Assembly: GCF_001013905.1 (NCBI RefSeq)
Contig: NZ_LN831790.1
Coordinates: forward strand, 6,896,001-6,960,000
Source of the DNA: Streptomyces leeuwenhoekii
Lineage (GTDB): Bacteria > Actinomycetota > Actinomycetes > Streptomycetales > Streptomycetaceae
Direction of reading: 5' to 3'
Length of the DNA: 64,000 nucleotides
In this document: positions 22,004 through 30,793 of the stretch, in pieces
Numbering within the stretch: position 1 is the first letter of the stretch
How the letters are laid out: every line of letters starts with the position of its first letter
Translations under genes and position numbers: made by a program
Notes under the pieces: model-generated
What the model was told of the DNA's origin: nothing
The model's input: only the letters and a program-made list of their open reading frames with translations
Database searches by the model: none

Positions 22004-22996
22004 ATGTCGGGCAAGACCACGACGTACCAGGACCCGGCCGCCACCGAGCGGATCGGCGACGCCCGGCCCACTCCGGCCGGGCGGCACACCTTGATCACAC
22101 GAAGCGACGCGGCGCGTGAACTCGGCCTGAAATCCAGCGAACTGGACATCGCCGTGGACCTGGGACGCGTCCGCACCGTCCCCGACGCCGCCGGCGGCCG
22201 GCACGTCCCGCGTACCGAGATCGAGCGGCTCCGCGGTGAGGAAGGCTTCCCGCGGTCCCTGCGGGAGAGCGTGACCACCGTGGGCACCACGCGGGGCGCG
22301 GCCCTCATGGGGGTGGCGAAGGCCCGGTTCACGCGCCTCGCCCGCCTGGGCCTTCTCGCCCCGGTCACGTTCTACGTCAACCGCTACCGGGCGGTGGTCT
22401 GGCTGTATCCGGCGGACGAACTCCGGCAGTTCGCGACCGACGGGCGCAACGCACAACTGCTGAAGGGCCCCTTGCCCGCCGAACAGCGCGAACGGCTGGA
22501 CACGGGTCCGGACCTGCGTCCCCGCACCTGGCGAGGCCGCCAACTGGGATCCATGCTGCGCCAGGCCGACGACCCCTGGGCACGGGCCGCGGCGGTGGCC
22601 TCGCTGCTCGACCCGGTCCACCTCTCGCGGACCGTGCGGGACCCGTACGAGCGCTCCCATCTGAACCGCCTGCGGAGACAACCGCCGGGGCACGGCCTGC
22701 CCGGCTCACCGGCCGCGCGGATCGCCGCGGGCCTCGCGACGGCCGACGACCCGCAAGAGATCGAGTGGCTCCAGGCGGAACTGCTCCGCGCGCTGGCCGC
22801 CGCCCGCGAGCAGCGGCCGGCGCCCCGGCCGAGGCCGCATCCGGCGGCACGCCGCCCGGCACGGGAGGCGACCGGCCCGCGAGCGGCCTCGCGGCCCACC
22901 GCGTCCCACCCGGCACCGCGGCAGCGGCCACCCGGCGGCCCCGGCGCCGCACGGACCCGCCGGGTGCTGAGCTGGTTCCGCCGCAGAGGCTCGTGA
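22004..22996 (+). CDS. Streptomyces DUF6397-like putative DNA-binding protein
   Basis: A protein of 330 residues. The N-terminal third looks like two excisionase/MerR-type helix-turn-helices: SDAARELGLKSSELDIAVDLGRVRTVPDAAGGRHVPRTEIERL, then RGAALMGVAKARFTRLARLGLLAPVTFYVNRYRAVVWLYPADEL. A helical middle and a very basic, Pro/Arg-rich, probably disordered tail (about 255-330) follow. The match to the streptomycete DUF6397 family is from memory. GGGGGAG lies six bases before the ATG. The function is unknown; a nucleoid or regulatory DNA-binding role is plausible. Confidence 0.78.
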   Translation: MSGKTTTYQDPAATERIGDARPTPAGRHTLITRSDAARELGLKSSELDIAVDLGRVRTVPDAAGGRHVPRTEIERLRGEEGFPRSLRESVTTVGTTRGAALMGVAKARFTRLARLGLLAPVTFYVNRYRAVVWLYPADELRQFATDGRNAQLLKGPLPAEQRERLDTGPDLRPRTWRGRQLGSMLRQADDPWARAAAVASLLDPVHLSRTVRDPYERSHLNRLRRQPPGHGLPGSPAARIAAGLATADDPQEIEWLQAELLRALAAAREQRPAPRPRPHPAARRPAREATGPRAASRPTASHPAPRQRPPGGPGAARTRRVLSWFRRRGS

Positions 22997-23013
22997 GTTC
23001 GCCGGCGACAGCG

Positions 23014-23880
23014 CTACAGAGCCCGGAAGAGCCCTTCCTGGACGACGGACACCAGCAGGCGCCCCTGCACGTCGTAGATCCGGCCCCGGGCCAGGCCCCG
23101 CCCGCCCGTGGCGATCGGCGACTCCTGGTCGTACAGGAACCACTCGTCCGCGCGGAACGGGCGGTGGAACCACATGGCGTGGTCCAGTGACGCCATGTCG
23201 AAGCCCCGCGGTCCCCACAGGGGCTCGACCGGGATGCGCACGGCGTCCAGGAGCGTCATGTCACTGGCGTAGGTCAGGGCGCAGGTGTGCACGAGCGGAT
23301 CGTCACCGAGCGGCCCCACCGCGCGCATCCACACGGCGCTGCGCGGCTCGGCGTCCTTGATCTCCTCGGCGCTCCAGCGCAGCCGGTCGACGTAGCGGAT
23401 GTCGAAGGGCTGGCGCCGGGCCATCCGCTCCAACTGCTCGGGCAGCGCGCCGAGATGCTCACGGATCTCGTCGGCCACCGTCGGCAGGGACTCCGGGAGC
23501 GGGACCTCGCGGGCCGGCGGGAGCTGGTGCTCGAAACTGCCCGGTTCGGGCTTGTGGAAGGAGGCGGTGAGATTGAAGATCGTGCGGCCCTGCTGCACGG
23601 CGGTGACCCGGCGGGTGGTGAAGGACCGGCCGTCGCGGACCCGCTCGACCTGGTACACGATCGGCACGCCCGGCCGGCCCGGGCGCAGGAAGTACGCGTG
23701 CAGCGAGTGCACGGGGCGGCCGCCGTCCGTGGTCCGGCCGGCGGCGACCAGCGCCTGGCCGGCGACCTGGCCGCCGAAGACCCGTTGCAGGGACTCCTGC
23801 GGGCTGCGGCCGCGGAAGATGTTGACCTCGATCTGCTCCAGGTCGAGCAGGTCGACAAGCCGTTCGGCCGGATTCGTCAT
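23014..23880 (-). CDS. tesB: Acyl-CoA thioesterase II
   Basis: A double-hotdog thioesterase of 288 residues that hydrolyses acyl-CoAs to free fatty acid and CoA in the cytoplasm. Family segments are clear: LEQIEVNIFRGRSP, QRVFGGQVAGQALVAAGRTT, VHSLHAYFLRPG, and the C-terminal SLDHAMWFHRPFRADEWFLYDQESP carrying the active-site Asp. The start at 23880 follows AGGAGA. It lies 19 bp downstream of the helicase gene on the same strand and is probably in the same transcript. Confidence 0.94.
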   Translation of the reverse strand: MTNPAERLVDLLDLEQIEVNIFRGRSPQESLQRVFGGQVAGQALVAAGRTTDGGRPVHSLHAYFLRPGRPGVPIVYQVERVRDGRSFTTRRVTAVQQGRTIFNLTASFHKPEPGSFEHQLPPAREVPLPESLPTVADEIREHLGALPEQLERMARRQPFDIRYVDRLRWSAEEIKDAEPRSAVWMRAVGPLGDDPLVHTCALTYASDMTLLDAVRIPVEPLWGPRGFDMASLDHAMWFHRPFRADEWFLYDQESPIATGGRGLARGRIYDVQGRLLVSVVQEGLFRAL

Positions 23881-23899
23881 GGGTGGGTTTCTCCTGTGC

Positions 23900-26413
23900 T
23901 CAGAGCTGACCGACGTCGGTGACGCGGACGACGGCGCGTCCCTCCGCGTCGGAGGCCGCGAGATCGACCTCCGCGCTGATGCCCCAGTCGTGGTCACCGC
24001 GCGGGTCGTCGAAGATCTGCCGGACACGCCACAGGCCGTTCTGCGGCTCCTCCTCGATGATCAGCAGCTTCGGGCCGCGGGCGTCGGGACCGGTGCCCAG
24101 CTCGTCGTGCTCGTCCCAGTACCTGTCCATCGCCTCGCCCCAGGCGTCCGCGTCCCAGCCGGAGTCGGCGTCCATCTCGCCCAGCTCCTCGACCTGGTCG
24201 AGGGCGGCCAGCTCCACCCGGCGGAACAACGCGTTGCGCACCAGCACGCGGAAGGCCCGGGTGTTGGTGGTGACCGGCTTGACCTGGTCGGCCTGCTCCT
24301 GCGCCTCCTCGGCGGTCATCTCCTCCGGGTTGGCGAGCTGCTCCCACTCGTCGAGCAGGCTGGAGTCGACCTGGCGCACCGTTTCGCCCAGCCACTCGAT
24401 CAGATCCTGGAGATCCTCGGACTTGAGGTCGTCCGGGATGGTGTGCTCCAGGGCCTTGTAGGCGCTGGCGAGGTAGCGCAGCACGATGCCCTCGGTGCGG
24501 GCCAGCTCGTAGAAGGAGACCAGCTCCGTGAAGGACAGCGCCCGCTCGTACATGTCGCGCACGACCGACTTCGGCGACAGCGGATGGTCACCGACCCACG
24601 GGTGGCTGCGGCGGTAGGTGTTGTAGGCGTGGAAGAGCAGCTCCTCCAGCGGCTTGGGGTAGGTGATGTCCTGGAGGCGCTCCATGCGCTCCTCGTACTC
24701 CACCCCGTCCGCCTTCATGGCGGCGACGGCCTCGCCGCGCGCCTTGTTCTGCTGGGCGGCGAGGATCTGCCGCGGGTCGTCCAGCGTCGACTCCACGACC
24801 GACACCATGTCCAGCGCGTACGACGGGGACTCCGGGTCGAGCAGCTCGAACGCGGCCAGCGCGAACGTGGACAGCGGCTGGTTCAGCGCGAAGTCCTGCT
24901 GGAGATCGACCGTGAGGCGGACGACACGGCCCTCCGCGTCCGGCTGGTCGAGCTTCTCGACGATGCCGCCGTCCAGCAGCGAACGGTAGATGGCGATGGC
25001 CCGCCGGATGTGCCGGAGCTGCTGCTTGCGCGGCTCGTGATTGTCCTCCAGCAGATGCCGCATCGCTGCGAAGGCGTTCCCGGGCCGGGCGATCACCGAC
25101 AGCAGCATCGTGTGCGTCACCCGGAAACGGGACGTCAGCGGCTCCGGCTCGGACTCGATCAGCTTCTCGAAGGTCTTCTCCGTCCAGCCGACGAAGCCCT
25201 CGGGCGCCTTCTTGCGGACGACCTTGCGGCGCTTCTTCGGATCGTCGCCCGCCTTGGCGAGCGCCTTCTCGTTCTCGATGACGTGCTCCGGCGCCTGGGC
25301 GACGACGAACCCCTCGGTGTCGAAGCCCGCCCGACCGGCCCGCCCGGCGATCTGGTGGAACTCACGCGCGCGCAGCGTGCGGACACGGTTGCCGTCGTAC
25401 TTGGTCAGGGCCGTGAACAGCACCGTGCGGATCGGGACGTTGACGCCCACCCCGAGCGTGTCCGTGCCGCAGATGACCTTCAGCAGACCGGCTTGCGCCA
25501 GCTTCTCCACCAGACGCCGGTACTTGGGCAGCATGCCGGCGTGGTGCACACCGATCCCGTGGCGCACGTAGCGGGAGAGGTTGCGGCCGAACTTGGTGGT
25601 GAAGCGGAAGTTGCCGATCAGCTCGGCGATCTTGTCCTTCTCCTCACGCGTGCACATGTTGATGCTCATCAGCGCCTGCGCCCGCTCCACCGCCTGCGCC
25701 TGCGTGAAGTGCACGATGTAGACGGGGGCCTGCCGGGCCTCCAGCAGATCGGTGAGCGTCTCCGTGAGCGGCGAGTACCGGTACTCGTACGACAGCGGCA
25801 CCGGACGGGTCGCCGAGCGGACCACCGCCGTGGGGCGGCCGGTGCGGCGGGCGAGGTCCTTCTCGAAGAAGGACACGTCACCGAGCGTGGCCGACATCAG
25901 CACGAACTGCGCCTGCGGCAGCTCCAGCAGCGGGATCTGCCACGCCCAGCCGCGGTCCGGCTCCGCGTAGAAGTGGAACTCGTCCATGACGACCTGGCCG
26001 ACGTCCGCGTCCTTGCCGTCACGCAGCGCGATCGACGCCAGCACCTCGGCGGTGCAGCAGATCACGGGGGCATCGGCGTTGACCGAGGCGTCACCGGTCA
26101 GCATGCCGACGTTCTCGGTGCCGAACAGCTTGCACAGCTCGAAGAACTTCTCCGACACCAGCGCCTTGATCGGAGCCGTGTAGAAGGTGACCTCGTCCCG
26201 GGCCAGCGCCGCGAAATGGGCACCCGCGGCGATCATGCTCTTGCCGGAGCCGGTGGGCGTCGACACGATCACGTTCGCGCCGGAGACGACCTCGATCAGC
26301 GCCTCCTCCTGATGGGGGTAGAGCGTGAGACCCCGCTCCTGCGCCCACGTCTCGAAGGCTTCGTAGAGGGCATCGGGGTCGGCGGTCGGCGGGAGCTGAT
26401 CGATGAGGGTCAC
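23900..26413 (-). CDS. Ski2-like DExH RNA/DNA helicase with DUF3516-type C-terminus
   Basis: A superfamily 2 helicase of 837 residues. The N-terminal motor has motif I TPTGSGKSM (about residue 52), TAPIKAL, the Walker B-type DEFH box, SATLG, and motif VI QIAGRAGRAG. The roughly 400-residue acidic C-terminal region resembles the DUF3516 extension of actinobacterial helicases of this type. It is expected to unwind structured RNA during turnover or processing. The GTG at 26413 starts a clean protein (TLIDQLPPTADPDALYEAFETWAQ); the upstream extension is non-coding in character. It is divergent from the YdjM-like gene and probably co-transcribed with tesB. Confidence 0.92.
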   Translation of the reverse strand: MTLIDQLPPTADPDALYEAFETWAQERGLTLYPHQEEALIEVVSGANVIVSTPTGSGKSMIAAGAHFAALARDEVTFYTAPIKALVSEKFFELCKLFGTENVGMLTGDASVNADAPVICCTAEVLASIALRDGKDADVGQVVMDEFHFYAEPDRGWAWQIPLLELPQAQFVLMSATLGDVSFFEKDLARRTGRPTAVVRSATRPVPLSYEYRYSPLTETLTDLLEARQAPVYIVHFTQAQAVERAQALMSINMCTREEKDKIAELIGNFRFTTKFGRNLSRYVRHGIGVHHAGMLPKYRRLVEKLAQAGLLKVICGTDTLGVGVNVPIRTVLFTALTKYDGNRVRTLRAREFHQIAGRAGRAGFDTEGFVVAQAPEHVIENEKALAKAGDDPKKRRKVVRKKAPEGFVGWTEKTFEKLIESEPEPLTSRFRVTHTMLLSVIARPGNAFAAMRHLLEDNHEPRKQQLRHIRRAIAIYRSLLDGGIVEKLDQPDAEGRVVRLTVDLQQDFALNQPLSTFALAAFELLDPESPSYALDMVSVVESTLDDPRQILAAQQNKARGEAVAAMKADGVEYEERMERLQDITYPKPLEELLFHAYNTYRRSHPWVGDHPLSPKSVVRDMYERALSFTELVSFYELARTEGIVLRYLASAYKALEHTIPDDLKSEDLQDLIEWLGETVRQVDSSLLDEWEQLANPEEMTAEEAQEQADQVKPVTTNTRAFRVLVRNALFRRVELAALDQVEELGEMDADSGWDADAWGEAMDRYWDEHDELGTGPDARGPKLLIIEEEPQNGLWRVRQIFDDPRGDHDWGISAEVDLAASDAEGRAVVRVTDVGQL

Positions 26414-26558
26414 GCCCCCATCTTGCCTGGCCCGGGCCCCGATGCGGGAATCGGATGCGGGCTCGAAGATCATGAAGGCTACGCTGTGCCGACGACGGCG
26501 CGTCAACGGGCCAGGCCAACTGAACAGCGGCGCACGAGGAATGGGGCGGGCAACGGCG

Positions 26559-27353
26559 ATGATGGGACCAGCACACTCACTGTCGGGCGCCGCCGCCTGG
26601 CTCGGCGTCGGCGCGGCCGTCGCGGCGGCCGGGCACCCGATGCCCTGGCCCGTCCTGCTGTGCGGCGCGCTGCTCTGCGCCGGGGCCGCGCTCGCCCCGG
26701 ACCTGGACCACAAGGCGGCCACGATATCCCGGGCCTTCGGCCCCCTCTCACGGGGCCTGTGCGAGATCGTCGACAAGCTGTCGTACGCCGTCTACAAGGC
26801 GACGAAGAAGCAGGGCGACCCGCGCCGCTCCGGCGGGCACCGCACGCTCACGCACACCTGGGTGTGGGCGGTCCTGATCGGCGGGGGCACCTCGGTCCTG
26901 GCGATCACCGGAGGCCGCTGGGCGGTGCTGACGATCCTCTTCGTGCACATGGTGCTGGCCATCGAGGGCCTGCTGTGGCGGGCGGCGCGCGGCTCCAGCA
27001 GCGATGTCCTGGTCTGGCTGCTGGCCGCGACCAGCGCGTGGATCCTGGCCGGTGTCCTGGACCGGCCGCGGGGCGGCTCCGACTGGCTCTTCACGGCACC
27101 GGGCCAGGAGTACCTGTGGCTCGGGCTGCCGATCGTGCTGGGCGCGCTGGTGCACGACATCGGGGACGCGCTGACCGTCTCGGGCTGCCCGATACTGTGG
27201 CCGATCCCGATCGGCCGCAAGCGCTGGTACCCGATCGGCCCGCCCAAGGGCATGCGGTTCCGGGCGGGAAGCTGGGTCGAGCTGAAGGTGCTCATGCCGG
27301 CGTTCATGGTGCTCGGGGGAGTGGGCGGCGCGGCGGCGCTGAACGTCATCTGA
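26559..27353 (+). CDS. YdjM/DUF457-type membrane-bound metal-dependent hydrolase
   Basis: An integral membrane protein of about 264 residues with four or five hydrophobic helices. It has the PDLDHKAATISR motif early and GGHRTLTHTWVW in the centre, histidine/aspartate clusters typical of the DUF457 (YdjM-like) putative metal-dependent hydrolases. A late LVHDIGDALTVSGCPILWPIPI segment also fits. The substrate is unknown. I start it at 26559 (MMGPAHSLSG, the usual beginning of relatives); an ATG at 26541 adds six residues. Confidence 0.85.
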   Translation: MMGPAHSLSGAAAWLGVGAAVAAAGHPMPWPVLLCGALLCAGAALAPDLDHKAATISRAFGPLSRGLCEIVDKLSYAVYKATKKQGDPRRSGGHRTLTHTWVWAVLIGGGTSVLAITGGRWAVLTILFVHMVLAIEGLLWRAARGSSSDVLVWLLAATSAWILAGVLDRPRGGSDWLFTAPGQEYLWLGLPIVLGALVHDIGDALTVSGCPILWPIPIGRKRWYPIGPPKGMRFRAGSWVELKVLMPAFMVLGGVGGAAALNVI

Positions 27354-27394
27354 CGCCCCGGCCCGTGCCCGGGCGCCCTGCCCGGCCCCTGCGG

Positions 27395-27664
27395 TCAGGG
27401 CGCGCCGCCGGAGCCCTGGCCCTCACCGCCGTACCGGCGCTCGAACCGGGCGATGCGGCCCTCGGTGTCCACCGTCCGGGCCTTGCCCGTGTAGAAGGGG
27501 TGGCTCTCCGAGGAGATCTCCACGTCCACGACCGGGTAGGTCTCGCCGTCGTCCCACTCGATGGTCTGGTCGCTGGTCGCGGTGGACCGGGTGAGGAAGG
27601 CGTAGCCGGCGGCGCGGTCGCGGAAGACGACGGGGTGGTAGTCGGGGTGCTTGTCCTGCTGCAT
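27395..27664 (-). CDS. rpmE2: 50S ribosomal protein L31, cysteine-free (type B)
   Basis: An 89-residue large-subunit protein. [29 protein letters not shown] and [11 protein letters not shown] are type-B L31 signatures. It contains no cysteine, so it lacks the CxxC zinc ribbon of the main L31. In streptomycetes cysteine-free paralogues replace zinc forms during zinc starvation under Zur. I saw no clear Zur box upstream, so that control is not shown here. GAGGAG lies four bases before the ATG. Confidence 0.95.
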   Translation of the reverse strand: MQQDKHPDYHPVVFRDRAAGYAFLTRSTATSDQTIEWDDGETYPVVDVEISSESHPFYTGKARTVDTEGRIARFERRYGGEGQGSGGAP

Positions 27665-27805
27665 GGGTTCTCCTCGTGCGGCGTGGGCCGCGGCCGTGGC
27701 GGTGCGCCCGCTGCGGGGCCGGGGGATGGGCGGGGTGGCGGGGGCGGAGGACGCCGTGGTCTCGTGGGTTCGGCTCGTCGCAGGCGTTCGGTCCGTTCCG
27801 TGGGG

Positions 27806-28285
27806 TCAGGTCGTTCCGCGGGGGAGCACGTCCTCGTCGACGATGTGCATCGCGGCCTCCTCGGCGGAGGCCGCCGCGCCGTCGATGCCCACGTCGGTGG
27901 CGACCAGTGCGGGCTCCTCGTCCTCGTGAGCCCCCTGGTCGGGTGCCACGAGCCGGCCGGAGCGGTCCGCTCCGACCTCGTTGTCCAGCAGCTCTCCATC
28001 GGTGCCCTGGCAGTCGCCGAGACCGTCGCCGTCCGGGGCGACGGTGTCCGGGAGCTCCTCGGCGAGCCGCTGGTCCAGGGTTTCGCCCTCCTGGCGCTCG
28101 GCGGCCGTCACGCCGGTGTGCTCCACGGCCCAGGGCCGCTCCGGCGGGGACCAGCCCCGGTCGAGGGGATCGTCGACACCGTCGTACTCCAGGGTGTCCT
28201 CCGCGTCGAGCAGCCCCGTGTCCTCCCTCTGCTCGGACCGGTCGGGCTGGTAGACGTCGTCTCCCCATCCGTCGGCGCTGTTCAC
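27806..28285 (-). CDS. DUF5709 domain protein
   Basis: A very acidic, cytoplasmic 159-residue protein. The N-terminal half matches the actinobacterial DUF5709 pattern: DDVYQP, LDAEDTLEYDGVDDPLDRGWSPPERPW and GETLDQRLAEELPD. The C-terminal half ends in AAMHIVDEDVLPRG, also typical. The family has no known function. The start is GTG with GGAGG five bases upstream. It is not in an obvious operon; L31 lies 141 bp downstream. Confidence 0.88.
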   Translation of the reverse strand: MNSADGWGDDVYQPDRSEQREDTGLLDAEDTLEYDGVDDPLDRGWSPPERPWAVEHTGVTAAERQEGETLDQRLAEELPDTVAPDGDGLGDCQGTDGELLDNEVGADRSGRLVAPDQGAHEDEEPALVATDVGIDGAAASAEEAAMHIVDEDVLPRGTT

Positions 28286-29011
28286 GGGTACCTCCAGGGG
28301 GTGGGGACGGGCCCCTCGTCACCGCGGGCGGCGGCCCGCCGCTCCCGCTCGGGGCACAGGCGCCACCCGGTGCCGAACCACACGGTTTCCCGGGTGCTCC
28401 CCGAGCCGGTGCCTCTCACCAGCCTTCCATCCCCGTTCGGCACCGCGCAACGGCAGGGGCCCGGGCCGGGGACGAGGCTGCCCGGGCCGGGATCCCCGCG
28501 ACCTGTGCCGCTCGGCCGCGACGCGCATGGCCCGGGACCGCCCGCCGGTGTGCGGCGGGCGGGCCGACGGGGCACGTCCGGAGCGGTCCGGGCCGGGGTG
28601 CCGGACGACCGGCGCCATCCCGCCAGCCCGGGCCGGGGCAGCGTCCCGGGCAGTGCGGGGCGGCGTCCGCCCGGGGACTTCCGGCGCGCTCCTCGCCCCG
28701 CACCCCGGCACGGCAGGCGGTTCCCGTCACCGGCACGGAAGCCGGAAGGCCCCCCGCTCCTGTCCCGTGGCGGCGCCACCGGACGGCACGTGCCCGCCGA
28801 CCGGCGGGCGGCCCGCCGGCCGGCACGGGCCCGCGAGGCGGTACGCCCCCGGCCGGCCCAGGACCCCGGGGCGGTACGCCGGCAGCCGGCCGGTGCCGGA
28901 CCGGCCGCCCCGCGGCGCGCACCCGGCCGGTCCGCCGTGGAAGGCCGCCGGGCGAGCCAAACCACCCGCTTGTACGGCGGGACGGACAGCCGTCCCCTCG
29001 CGCACCCGCGC
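28286..29011. other. 726-bp region without a credible gene
   Basis: Open frames exist on both strands but all translate into Arg/Pro/Gly-rich low-complexity sequence with no domain, a product of extreme GC. It holds several GC-rich inverted repeats, the clearest at 28801-28819. It lies downstream of the ABC exporter and upstream of DUF5709, both on the minus strand, so the DUF5709 promoter and the exporter terminator should be here. Confidence 0.55.
28801..28819 (-). terminator. Short GC hairpin downstream of the ABC exporter
   Basis: Arms CCGGCGGG and CCCGCCGG flank a 3-nt loop, about 190 bp past the exporter stop. It is a plausible but weak terminator, because the whole region is rich in such GC inverted repeats. 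Confidence 0.3.
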
Positions 29012-30793
29012 TCAGCCGTGCCAGGACCGCCACAGGGCCGCGTAGGCGCCGTCCGCGGCGACCAGCTCGTCATGGCTGCCCAGCTCGCTGATCCGGCCGT
29101 TCTCGACCACGGCGATGACGTCCGCGTCATGGGCGGTGTGCAGGCGGTGGGCGATGGCGACCACCGTGCGCCCGTCCAGGACGCGGGCCAGGGACCGCTC
29201 CAGGTGGCGTGCCGCCCGCGGGTCGAGCAGGGAGGTCGCCTCGTCCAGGACCAGGGTGTGCGGGTCGGCCAGCACCAGCCGGGCCAGCGCGATCTGCTGG
29301 GCCTGTGCGGGGGTGAGCGCCGCCCCGCCCGAGCCGACCTCGGTGTCCAGGCCGTCGTCGAGGGCGCGGGCCCAGCCGCCCGCGTCGACCGCGCCGAGGG
29401 CGGCCCACAGTTCGGCGTCGGTGGCGTCGGTGTCGGCGAGTTGGAGATTGTCGCGCAGGGACCCCACGAAGACGTGGTGCTCCTGGTTGACGAGGGCGAC
29501 GTGCGAGCGGATCCGTTCGGCGGGCATCCGGGACAGTTCGGCGTCGCCCAGGGTGATCGAGCCCTCGCGCGGCGCGTAGATGCCGGCCAGCAGCCTGCCG
29601 AGGGTGGATTTGCCGGCGCCGGAGGGGCCGACCAGCGCCATCCTGGTCCCCGGGGCCACCTTCAGGGACACCTCGCGCAGCACGTCGGTGCCCTCGCGGT
29701 ATCCGAACCGCACCCGGTCGGCCCGGACGTCGCGGCCGTCGGGCACCAGGGAGGGGTCCCCGGCGTCCGGTTCGATGTCGCGTACGCCGACCAGCCGGGC
29801 CAGCGACACCTGGGCCACTTGCAGCTCGTCGTACCAGCGCAGGATCAGCCCCACCGGATCGACCAGCATCTGGGCGATCAGCGCGCCCGTGGTGAGCTGG
29901 CCGACCCCGATCCACCCCTGGAGGACGAAGACACCGCCGATCATCAGGACGGAAGCCATCACCGTGACATGGGTGACGTTGATGACCGGGAAGAGCACCG
30001 ACCGCAGCCAGAGGGTGTAGCGCTCCCACGCGGTCCACTCCTTGATCCGGCGCTCCGACAGCTCGATCCGGCGGGCGCCGAGGCGGTGGGCCTCGACGGT
30101 GCGGCCGGCGTCGACGGTCTCGGCGAGCGCGGCGGCGACGGCGGCGTACCCGGCGGCCTCCGAGCGGTACGCGGCGGGGGCGCGCCGGAAGTACCAGCGG
30201 CAGCCGATCACCAGCACCGGCACGGCGAGCAGCACGGCGGGTGCCAGCGGCGGTGCCGTGACCACCAGCCCGCCCAGCAGCAGCACCACCCACACCACGC
30301 CGATCGCCAACTGGGGGACGGCCTCGCGCATGGCGTTGGCGAGCCGGTCGATGTCCGTGGTGATGCGGGACAGCAGATCACCGGTGCCGGCCCGCTCCAG
30401 GACGCCGGGCGGCAGCCCGACCGACCGGACGAGGAAGTCCTCGCGCAGGTCGGCCAGCATCCGTTCGCCGAGCATCGCCCCGCGCAGGCGCACCTGGCGC
30501 ACGAACGCCGCCTGGATCACGAGGGCGACGACGAACAGCGTCGCCGTGAACCCCAGGCGCAGCTCCCCGGACTTGTCGGACACCCGCTCGACCAGGCCGC
30601 CCAGCAGCCAGGGACCGGCCATCGAGGCGACCACGGCGACGGTGTTGACGGTGACGAGCAGCAGGAACGCGCTGCGGTGCCGGCGCAGCAGCTCCGCCAC
30701 GTAGGCGCGTACGGTCGCGGGGGCACCGACGGGCAGGGTGCTCGCCGTCGTCGGGGCCGCCGGGTCGTACGACGGGGGCGCCACGCCGATCAT
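29012..30793 (-). CDS. ABC exporter half-transporter with degenerate signature motif
   Basis: A membrane-fused ABC protein of 593 residues, with six membrane helices (about 45-320) then a nucleotide-binding domain. Walker A is intact (GPSGAGKST) and Walker B is LVLDEATSLLD. The signature is LTPAQAQQIALA instead of LSGGQ. It pairs with the upstream half-transporter, whose defects are complementary, so together they should form a heterodimeric exporter with one working ATP site. The ATG overlaps the partner's stop (ATGA), with GAGGAG upstream. The cargo is unknown. Confidence 0.93.
   Translation of the reverse strand: MIGVAPPSYDPAAPTTASTLPVGAPATVRAYVAELLRRHRSAFLLLVTVNTVAVVASMAGPWLLGGLVERVSDKSGELRLGFTATLFVVALVIQAAFVRQVRLRGAMLGERMLADLREDFLVRSVGLPPGVLERAGTGDLLSRITTDIDRLANAMREAVPQLAIGVVWVVLLLGGLVVTAPPLAPAVLLAVPVLVIGCRWYFRRAPAAYRSEAAGYAAVAAALAETVDAGRTVEAHRLGARRIELSERRIKEWTAWERYTLWLRSVLFPVINVTHVTVMASVLMIGGVFVLQGWIGVGQLTTGALIAQMLVDPVGLILRWYDELQVAQVSLARLVGVRDIEPDAGDPSLVPDGRDVRADRVRFGYREGTDVLREVSLKVAPGTRMALVGPSGAGKSTLGRLLAGIYAPREGSITLGDAELSRMPAERIRSHVALVNQEHHVFVGSLRDNLQLADTDATDAELWAALGAVDAGGWARALDDGLDTEVGSGGAALTPAQAQQIALARLVLADPHTLVLDEATSLLDPRAARHLERSLARVLDGRTVVAIAHRLHTAHDADVIAVVENGRISELGSHDELVAADGAYAALWRSWHG

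Noticed and set aside
27373..27403. Bidirectional terminator between the YdjM-like gene and L31
   Set aside because: The 8-bp arms overlap the L31 stop codon and similar short GC arms are common here; evidence is too weak for a feature.
28319..29045. Possible proteins in the region after the ABC exporter
   Set aside because: All frames on both strands give Arg/Pro/Gly-rich sequence with no domain and poor start sites.
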